DNA from: Patiria pectinifera
Taxonomy: Eukaryota > Echinodermata > Asteroidea > Valvatida > Asterinidae
Reading direction: 5' to 3'
NCBI GenBank assembly: GCA_029964075.1
Contig: CM057140.1
Span: forward strand, 12,728,643-12,792,642
DNA length: 64,000 nucleotides
Position numbers and translations under genes: made by a program. The notes beneath the pieces were generated by a model. That model had not been told where the DNA came from, did not search any database, and was given only the letters and a program-made list of their open reading frames with translations. Positions within the stretch are counted from its first letter, which is position 1, and the number at the start of each line of letters is the position of its first letter. Shown here one piece after another: positions 55,546 through 64,000 of this stretch.

Positions 55546-58500
55546 CTACTTGTTACTCGCTGTTGGATCAACGGTGAACTCTTGGATGCGTCCGGTACAC
55601 AAGCTGGTGCTTTCCGTATTCTTCCTAACCATTGGGGGATTCGTTACGGCGTTCGCGTCCGCATAGTATTCTCTGACGTCAGCCGTACCAGCGAAACTCA
55701 GGTTACTGGCTCCCTCGGACGTGCGGGTACCAACGACGTTACTGCAGCACGCCCCTTTGTAACCAATCGCCTGGCGCAGCGCTTTGCGGTGCTGCTTGCT
55801 TTGAAACCCGTAAATGAACGGGTTCATGCACGAATTGCAGAAAGCGATCAGTACGCTGGCGTGGTAATACCAGCCTGAGAAGTCCAGGTTCCAGCCGCAC
55901 ATGTAGGCGAAGAACATGAACTGGTTTGGCGCCCAGCAAACGGCAAAAGTCACAACGACTGTAAGCAGCATCTTGACGACTTTCTTGCGCGCGCGAAGGA
56001 GATCCCGAGACAGCTGGTTCTCTCTGCCGTCCGACGTTGATTGGCGCATAGTCATAGCGCTCTTATGCAAATTACTCATGATCCGCCAATAGGAGAAGCC
56101 CATCAGGCTCAGCGGGAAGATGTAGATGACGCAGAAGTTGGCCACGCCCACAAACTTCTGCCAGGCCGTGCTCTGCCACTGGATGATGCATCGGCCGCTG
56201 TCGCTGTAAAATATGTAGAAGAAATAACTGTTCAGGAGCACGGCTATTGCCCATATGCAAATGATCATGCCGATCGCTTTCTTGGGGGTGAAGAGTGCCT
56301 CGTAGCGAAAGGGATGCACGATGCTGGAGTACCTCTCTAAGGTGACGCAGGTCAGGGTGAGCACTGAGGCCACGAAGCTGGTCCAGAGGGGGTACTTGGA
56401 CAGCAGAAGTCGGCACATTACATCTCCCGCCGCACCCTCTGGTACCGGAATTTCAAAACCTATATAATTCAGAGAGAAAAAAAACAGCCCTTGATCACAA
56501 ATTGAGGATGTCAAGCACACAATTCGAATGTTCAATTCCTGCTTCATCATCGTAACAAAAATTCCCCAGAACTAAGCCAAATCAGCAATTTAGATATCTG
56601 TGTGTTTTACATGACATGCATGCAATCCATCTTTGGTATAGCTATGTAAGTATTCATGTAGAATTATTGTTTTAAAATGCGAGCAATTTCATCTGAGGAA
56701 AAACCCACAACAGAGATTGTTCAACCAAACCAGACCAACCGCTCTACTTCAAACCTTTACTTTTGCGGGTTTTATGACGTTTCTCAAACTACGATATCTA
56801 GCTTCACCACCATTTCTTGCAGAGATTTGGTTCTCTTGTTAAGCGTTTCCTCGCTGAACTGAAGGTGTCTATTATGGCGCAATAACGTTTATTAATCTTT
56901 TCTGTTTTTGCTATTTGGATTGTGAACCTGTGTACTGTACTTCCTCGCCCAAGGCAGTAAACAATACATGTATTCATCGTCCTCCTCTCGCTTCTCAGTC
57001 TGCCTTGCATCATTTCAAGACCGAGGAAATGTTGGTCTTTATAAGCGATCGGGAATTACAATTTCATTCGCACTCCTTTGCCTCCAAGCAACGCCTTTGG
57101 CAAGTCATTTCTTACCAAAAGATACCTTTGGTGTAGTTCAGCAATTATTACCGCCAACAAATGATTGCAATTTCCTTAATTGAGTCGATTGTATCTTGTC
57201 TTTGGAATCGTAAATTAATGAATTTCATTATATAGTATAGATTTAGAAAGCATGCAGTTTTGCAGTGTGGTTTCATTTAATTTGGAAATTGATTGAGGTT
57301 GTGAAATTCCATGTTGGGTCTTTCTCGTGTGAATTACTTTATTACAGGGTGTATTTAAAACAAACGAATTAACCTCTTTTTATCAGATGCGAGTGTATAT
57401 CCATCACACTGTACATTTTATAATTACTGTTTATTTAATCTTAATTTGCCCTGCACAACTCTTCAGTAAGCCCAAAGATAAGACGTGGCCCATCATCGTG
57501 ATCTACGGAACTAACCAAGTCAAAACCAGCATCATCTTTCCATGGAAACCAAGATGATGCAGATAACGCACCCAAGTAATTGCAACTACTTATGGTCTTC
57601 TTATAAAAGGCCTGTATGAGTAGAGAGAAGTTCATCCACCGACTCAATCAAGCCATACCTCAAAGTCTACCCTGAACTGCGGTTTCCATAGTTTCTGTTA
57701 CCTGGTACGGAAAGAATTCGCTGCCGTAGCCATCATTATCATCTTCTTATATATAAGAACAAATAACGGCCGCTATGGTCTATGACCTGTCGTCTGCGCG
57801 GTCTTTTTACGCAAGCCAAAGAAATCTTGAGATGCTTTTTGTCTGTTGACATCAGAGTAAGTTGATACACGCATAAGGTACATCAAATCTAACTGAAATT
57901 GATCTTGACACTAATGGGGTATATACGTACATGTATGTACTTAATAAGGTTCAAATTAAAGGGATACAGTCCCTCTTTCGATATTTCTTCTTAGTTCTCT
58001 CTTCGCTGTAAGTTAATACTGATTGTGACACATGAAAACTTTCTGTTCTATTACAGTAATTATCGAAGTGATGCCTGCCGGGCGAGCGGGCCATACACTT
58101 GGTTTATTGCGTTAAAAGGTGCCATTAGTAAATATGATGACGTATATTTGTGTCCTTCCGGAGTAGCTCCCCCCCCCCCTTTTTTTTTTTTGAGCTCTCG
58201 GGAATTCACCGAGTATACAGCGCTTTGGGCCCTGAAAAAACCGAAAAAGGGCAAAACTTGATTTTGAACAACACATTCTGTATTTTTCTCGAGGCTATTC
58301 AAACAATCCGTCTGGTACTTGCTACATTTCATTATTGCTTTAGGACCAAAAATCCTCACTAAAAATCAACAACTCTGTTTTTTCCCCCTGACCCATCAAA
58401 TTCGTTGACCACATACCCCCTGTCCATACAAGAGTTGAAACCTCGTCTAACTTGCGAAATCTAGTTTAAAGAATGCCGCCGGCGAGCTATTACGTTAGAT

Positions 58501-59779
58501 CTGGCATTGAGTGCCTGATCTCATTCGCAAATAATGTCCAAACCTTTTACAAATTGCATTAAATTTGAATTAAAATTGCAGTTGTTGGCAGCTCCTCCAA
58601 AGTAATTATGACTTGGGACCGAATGCAAGTAGCCTAGCATTGATCGCTGTCACAAGTCCCCTCTTGTGAATTCATAACGAGCCGATCGCCTTTGCAGCAA
58701 ATTCGGTTACCTTTGGAGCTTTCGGCGTTGACGCAAAATTATAACTCGATATCAACCTGTTTTTCTTTCCCTTTCTGCGCGCCGTGGTTGGTAATTGACG
58801 TTCTGTTGCGTCTGATTCTCATCTCTTGTTGCTCCGCAAACTGAAACAGAGACGCTAAGTGTTCCCCGAAGCTCTTTGATTACTGCTAGCGGAAAGATTT
58901 AAGGAGTTGGGGAGAGTGGCTACAGAGGTGTAATGTACGGTGCGTTGTACTTAGCACACCATGATTACAATAATGTAATACCGTCATTGGAAATATAAGA
59001 GCCACGGCGTACGGGTATTGTTAATTGGGGGAATGTAATTTCACCAGTTTTCCTACATTTTCCTTCAAAACTGTAATTTGCATGATAAATCACAATGATT
59101 TCCCCACTGAAACTGACTGTCTGTGGGTCATTTTCCCAGGTACAACTTGAACGAAAATTGGGGCACCTTTTAGAGTCAGAATTACTAAATTGTATTCTTT
59201 TCTGAATTCGCCATACCCCATTTTGATAGCCTTGGTATGAGACACATTACTCGTTTGATATTTTTTTATGAGACCAACATTTCGATTTAAAATGAATCCT
59301 GACCATGTAGGCCTAGTTTAATTATCACAGTAGTTATAACTGTTGATTTGTTAGCATATAAAGCTCTTATACTTCTTTAAAATCCAAGTGTCTGGTGTCA
59401 CGTCTTAACTTCAGTTTGAAGGGATGCAATTTGGTATGAAACAGGCCTGCAAACATGCACTGTCATTCGTTATTGTCCAAAATCAAAGAGTTGAAATATA
59501 AAACAGGAACAACAACAAAACGGACTCACCGAGATGAAGCGGGATAAGAAACACCGAGGTGATGAGATCGCAGACGGCCAAGCTCACGATGAACATGTTG
59601 GTCAAGGAGCGTAGCGAGGGTACCCTGGCCACCGTGAATATGACCAAGGCGTTGCCGGTGATGCCAAGCACGGCTATGACACCGTAGACGGCCCTCAGCC
59701 ATACCTGGTCCTCGAAGGATCCCTCGGCCGACCAGCCCCGGTCTCCCGCCTCGTCGTCCGCGTAACTTACGGTCGTCAT
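55546..59779 (-). CDS. Rhodopsin-type (class A) G-protein-coupled receptor, probably peptidergic (2 exons)
   Basis: Exons 59779-59530 and 56459-55546 join in phase to a 387-residue protein with seven membrane segments. Seen: GN (Asn43, TM1), LAVCDL (Asp71, TM2), Cys99 and Cys174 for the usual disulphide, ERY at 125-127 in place of DRY, Trp153 in TM4, Pro199 in TM5, CWAP at 258-261 (TM6), NPFIY at 296-300 (TM7), and Cys321/Cys322 as a likely palmitoylation site. The third loop is short and basic (RARKKVVK) and the C-tail is Ser/Thr-rich. The N-terminus (about 26 residues) has no N-glycosylation site or signal peptide. The intron sits just after TM2. The overall look recalls neuropeptide receptors (galanin/allatostatin-like), but I cannot name the ligand. 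Confidence 0.88.
56460..59529 (-). other. GPCR intron (3.07 kb)
   Basis: Donor GTGAGT after CTC-G and acceptor TATATAG before GTTTTGAA. Contents are mostly AT-rich with no recognised gene. The only compositional oddity is a C9/T11 run near 58170-58190. Confidence 0.7.
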
Positions 59780-60760
59780 CGCGTCGTGCTTATGTAATTC
59801 AGTTTTTTTCCTTCAGAAATTGGTAGTGCTGTATTTCCGCTCCAACATTCAGTTCCAATGAAGAGTTCTTTCCAGGAATGAAATCTGCCCTGTCCAACTC
59901 AGTATTTACTCTTCAAGACTCAAGCGTCGTATTTGTCTATGATCGGTATTATATTTTGAGAGAGTGATGTATCGGTACTTTTGCAAATTGACTGGATCGC
60001 AAACGAAATGTCAGTCTCCGCCGGTGATTTCTTCAGGGAGATGGATTGCCGCAAAACAAACAGACAGATTGCGAATTTCTTTCGGATAACTCCTCATATA
60101 CGTACCTGGGGAGACAGTGAAGAAATTGAAATTAATCTGAGGAGCGTGTTCCTGCCTTGAGAAACTGTCCCCAAGCTTAATACACAGCTGCTGACTCTTA
60201 AGTTTTCCATTAAGTCTCAAGCGAGGGATTGTTACTCCACTGCCGATGTTTTTCATTCATTTGTTTTTAATATTTGCCTTCGTTGTCTTGCCCTCAGATG
60301 GACAGTGGATCTCAGTAGAGCGAGATGCTATCTCATCAATCGGTTCACTTTGGGAAAGTAAAGGAAAATACCAGACCCTTTACTTCTCCGGATTGTTAGT
60401 GAGGTTGTTGCTTTACCGGCAACGACCACTTGAAATGTCGACACTGTAGCACGTGAAGAAGTGACAACTCAAAAAAACGTGGAAAGTGCGCGTAATGGAT
60501 GTCACGCGGGCAACCTTCGCCGTAACTGACGTAGAAAGATGGACAGAAAACTAAACTCCGCCCACTCCTTGGCTTACGTTTTATTATTGGTCGGTGACTG
60601 CGTGCTGGGCTTATTGCGTGATTGAATCTAGTTCGTTAGTGACTTCGTCAAAACACGCGCACGCACCCATTGGCCAAACTTTCAAGTTGCGTTAACTTCC
60701 GGTTCTATTTGTGCCATGATAAAACACGCATGGTTAAGTGGAGATGACTTCAACGAATCG

Positions 60761-61003
60761 GGGCCCAATTTCTTGGCTCTGCTTACAGTTAGCGAAAAAT
60801 CTCTGCTTACCACAGCAGAAAATTCTGTGCTTACGGTAGGTGTATTTCACCCATTAGCGAGGAATTGTGGCTTATGCGCATGCATACATCCCATTACTAA
60901 GGATTGTGTGCTTACAGGGTCAGCACAGAATTTTGCTGGTAAGCGCAGAATGGTGACCGTAAGCGCGGAATTCTATGGTTAGCAGAGCCGTGAAATTGGG
61001 CCC
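60761..61003. mobile_element. Foldback MITE, GGGCCCAATTTC family (copy 5)
   Basis: Starts GGGCCCAATTTCTTGGCTCT and ends AGAGCCGTGAAATTGGGCCC. The interior matches 21248-21497. Confidence 0.8.
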
Positions 61004-61063
61004 AGTATGCTTTACATTACATGATGAAAGCTGAGTCGCGCGCGTATGTGACAGAATGAAATA

Positions 61064-61236
61064 TTATACAAATATTGAGTGGCTCAGCGTGGAATGGGAG
61101 GAATATTATCGCAAGGCAATATCTCGATTTTTCCATTTCACGAGGCGAAGCCGAGTGAACTGGAAAAGTTCAGATTTTACCCAGCGATTATATTCCTCCC
61201 ATTTCACAATTTAAAGCCACTCAATATTTGTTTTAT
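61064..61236. mobile_element. Foldback element with ATATTGAGTGGCT ends
   Basis: The left TATACAAATATTGAGTGGCT and GGGAGGAATAT are mirrored by ATATTCCTCCC and AGCCACTCAATATTTG. Non-coding. Confidence 0.75.
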
Positions 61237-62184
61237 ATAACTGACATAATAGAATGCTCCATGGATCACCGAGGGAGGCTAGTTTTACTTCACCACGAGA
61301 TAAAGCATGTGTTCATGAATATATAACGGCAATGTTTATGACGAACGTAATTTCACGAGCTCGCCCGATACTTTTCGTTAGATGGAATTTGCGTCGGGGT
61401 GATGTAAATCAATATTAGGTTTTTGCCCTTCACCGACGTACAAACACCTGCTCTGTGTTTGCTTCTTTACTTCAATTTGCTTGTAGGCCTATATTGTGTT
61501 TTCTGTTGTTTGCTAATTTTGCGTTTTACACGCGCATGCACAAGTTCATTTCCTCGCAAGCGATGTCTTTCGCAGGATGCCTGCCCGACCGACCAATATG
61601 GCCGTACCTTTAAAAGTAGATATTTTCCCTCCTCACGTTGGAGTGCCCGGTCATTCAGAACACCATACCATGTAATTCAATTGAGGCAATCGATGAATTC
61701 TAAGATACATGTATGTGTGAAGTTGTTACTGGTGAAATAGGTTACCACAATCGTGAGCAGTGTGTGCCTTAAAAGCAGCACTCAGCTAATTTTTCATGGG
61801 AAAAGGTGCAGGGCTTTATATTCCATTGTTCCGCTTTGGTTGACCTTGTGTGCGTAAGCCATGCCCTTCGCTTTGAAAACCCACATCACACTGCCGGAAT
61901 TAAATTGAGATTTTTTGGAAAAGCAAGGGAGCTGCCCAAGCTTTCTACTCGATTATTTATCCTTCCTGTTGAAAGAAAACATGTCTTGCTGCCTGTGGTA
62001 AAGAAAAAAATAAGGTGCAGTAAACAATATTGGCGTTCAAAGATAGAAACAGAATTTTGTGTGATTTAATTTAAGACTGTTAATGTTTATCGTTTTATTT
62101 CTAAAGGTTTTTCAACCCCGAAAATTTTTAGCGCCTTCATATCTTGGACAAATTTTTTTTCCGGAAATATTGACGATTCTCCCT

Positions 62185-62655
62185 GAATGTTCGATTTTTC
62201 ATAATATTGTCAAAGTCGAAGGCATTCTTTTTCGCGAAATTTGCGGGGTTTCAATTATGATTTTTATTTGAAGGTGGAGTGCAAATTGGGTCCTTTCCAA
62301 AAAAAAAAAAAATCAATTGTACTTGCACCTCCACAAAATACTCGCGATTCCCTATCAGTTGCTTGGCTAGCGCTGTTTCTTAGAAATCACAGGGAAATAG
62401 CGTGTCCGGAAATCATTTTAGTGGGTGGAGGTAACACTCGTGTATGAAAGTGACGTCATATGTCCTCACCGTCCAGCACAAATAAATACGCCAACTCCAA
62501 ATAACAAGTTCCATTACTGCACATGCGCACATAACTATCTTGGCGGTGGTACACGCGGTATTAAAAAAAAACCTCCGTCGTTTAGGGTACCAGCGAGTAT
62601 CTTGTTCTGAAGTAAGAATTCCGAGCTCGATGTAATGCACCATGTATAAAAATGC
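62185..62655 (+). promoter_or_regulatory. Promoter-like module, copy 1 (CRE, TATA-like, donor-like)
   Basis: Homologous to 63375-63850. Contains TGACGTCA (62451-62458), CACATGCGCAC, GGCGGTGGTACACGCGGTA then TTAAAAAA (62561), and TTCTGAAGTAAGAATTCCG with a GTAAGA donor-like site at 62612. What it transcribes, if anything, is unknown. Confidence 0.45.
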
Positions 62656-63104
62656 TTGTGATTGCTTGAAATTATCTAGATTGCCGATTTGGTTGCCACT
62701 ACCACAATAGAGTTTAGTGTAAATTTACCTGTATTGCAGACCCCATTAAACCAAAGTGCTTTGATGTTTTATTTAGGCCTATATGTTGCTTCAACTGCAT
62801 GATATTGATTTCGGCCCCGTTTGCCCCTCACTGGGTTAGTTGATTAATTGGTTTCATTATCTTTATTCATGCGTGCATAGGAGGGCAATTGCATGCCTAA
62901 GGGGAGGGGGAAAAATAGTAACCATATCGTAAAGCACAGACCATGCTTTCCTATTTCATTTTTATCATCTTACAAATTCATTGTCAGCGAATGCAATTGA
63001 CATTAATTTTGCGGCAGCATATACCTTCTGACCTACCAATTTGTTTGTGTTGAATATTTTCCTTTTGATTGGCCGAACGGCGTTGCGGGCAGAAAATATT
63101 CAGT

Positions 63105-63360
63105 CAGGTTAATGGTGCAGCGGTACTTTCCTCGCCTTCCACCGCTGTGACCCGGGTTCGAATCCCGCCTGGGCCAATATGTGGATTGAGTTTTCAGTCC
63201 CTACCGGATTCCGTGGGTTTTCCCCAAAATATTATTCTGGGCTTTTCCTCCCACCTCTAAAACTGTATCTTCTCATTGTCTACTCTCTACAGGTTTCGTC
63301 AGGCTTTCGGGCTACAGTGCCTAGGGCACTTTTGAGGAATCCTTGGTTTCATTATCAGAA
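63105..63360 (+). repeat. tRNA-derived SINE, family S1 (copy B)
   Basis: B box GGTTCGAATCC at 63155-63165, then a body and tail (TTTTGAGGAATCCTTGGTTT) matching 48481-48725 in opposite orientation. It lies between the two promoter-like copies. Confidence 0.75.
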
Positions 63361-63374
63361 ATGAATAAAATAAT

Positions 63375-63850
63375 ATTCGACTTTTTCTAAACATTGTCGA
63401 ATTCGAGGCGTTCTTTTGGTGACATCTGCGTGTGTTTTAATGATTTGTTGAAGGCTGGGTGGGTGCCAATTAGATCCTCTCCAAATTGTAAGGTAAAATT
63501 GCAATTCTACTAACACCCCCAAACTTACCCATAAATACACGATTCCCCATCAGTTGCTTGGCAAGCGTTGTTTCTCAGAAAGCACAGTCGGAAATTGCGT
63601 GTCCGGAAATTATTTTAATGGACGGAAGTGACACTCGTGTGTGGAAGTGACGTCATATTTGTCCTCACTGTCTAGCACAAATGAATGAGCCAAATCTGAA
63701 GAACAAGTTACTAACTACTGCACATGCGCACAAAACTTTCTTGGCGGTGGTACACGCGGTATAAAAAACAATCCGTCGTTTGCATGCAAAAATAAAAGAG
63801 GGTACTAGCGAATATGTCTTGTTCTGAAGTAAGAATTCCGCGATCGATGT
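63375..63850 (+). promoter_or_regulatory. Promoter-like module, copy 2 (CRE, TATA, donor-like)
   Basis: Contains TGACGTCA (63648-63655), CACATGCGCAC, GGCGGTGGTACACGCGG followed by TATAAAAA (63760-63767), and TTCTGAAGTAAGAATTCCG with GTAAGA at 63829. The order and spacing follow copy 1. The TATA is better than in copy 1. Confidence 0.5.
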
Positions 63851-64000
63851 AATTCACCATGTTTAAAAGTTTAAAAGTCTTATGTAGCGCACGTATCTAC
63901 CAACAATACGGGCGATTCACAATAGTGCGCCTCCAAGAGTTTGCAACGTGTTGGCCAATCACAATGCGCAAAATCTGTCGACCCAATGCGCGTTTGGAAA

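Larger units (their letters stand above)
59780..64000. other. Region upstream of the GPCR
   Basis: No protein gene is recognised. It holds MITEs at 60761-61003 and 61064-61236, a SINE at 63105-63360, and a duplicated promoter-like module (62185-62655 and 63375-63850). The GPCR promoter should lie close to 59800-60300, but I see no firm core element. Confidence 0.5.

Noticed and set aside
56041-56416. Overlapping frames inside the GPCR exon
   Set aside because: Shadows of the real receptor frame.
63066-63180. Possible tRNA gene
   Set aside because: Same body and tail as the SINE at 48481-48725. No acceptor stem.

Overview
The window is animal nuclear DNA. Intron-rich protein genes with GC-rich exons lie in AT-rich, repeat-laden introns. 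Gene content (OCRL/INPP5B, PAXBP1, HDAC8, CTP synthase and a rhodopsin-type GPCR), compact introns of a few hundred bases to about 3 kb, tRNA-derived SINEs and many foldback MITEs suggest an invertebrate deuterostome. An echinoderm or other ambulacrarian is my best guess, but nothing in the sequence fixes the species. I see no bacterial, viral or organellar genes.

Layout. (1) 1-11504 (+): 16 exons of an OCRL/INPP5B-type inositol polyphosphate 5-phosphatase, with the N-terminal part lying before the window. Two of its introns carry U12-type (minor spliceosome) signals. (2) 14007-27883 (+): complete PAXBP1/GCFC1 homologue in 17 exons, with one apparent 1-bp frame problem in exon 14. (3) 29789-34081 (-): HDAC8 homologue in 8 exons, convergent with PAXBP1, with a long first exon that adds an unusual N-terminal region of about 280 residues holding three copies of a Ser-rich/amphipathic repeat. 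(4) 35762-44281 (+): complete CTP synthase in 14 exons, head-to-head with HDAC8 across 1.7 kb. (5) 44282-55545: about 11 kb without a recognisable gene, built largely of repeats and including a well-bounded 2.26-kb hAT-like element. (6) 55546-59779 (-): two-exon class A GPCR. (7) 59780-64000: GPCR upstream region with MITEs, a SINE and a duplicated promoter-like module.

The five genes are a housekeeping mix (phosphoinositide turnover at endosomes/Golgi, spliceosome or chromatin adaptor, zinc deacetylase, CTP synthesis) plus one receptor. I see no pathway that unites them. The most unusual items are the HDAC8 N-terminal repeats, the U12 introns of the phosphatase (one with its 3' splice region duplicated inside the intron), the tandem copies of the CTP synthase exon-9 tail with decoy 5' splice sites, an 11-bp minisatellite motif shared by three different genes, and the duplicated CRE/TATA-like module near the right end.

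Exon boundaries come from reading splice signals and frame by eye and from knowledge of the protein families. Transcript ends and promoters are mostly not determinable.
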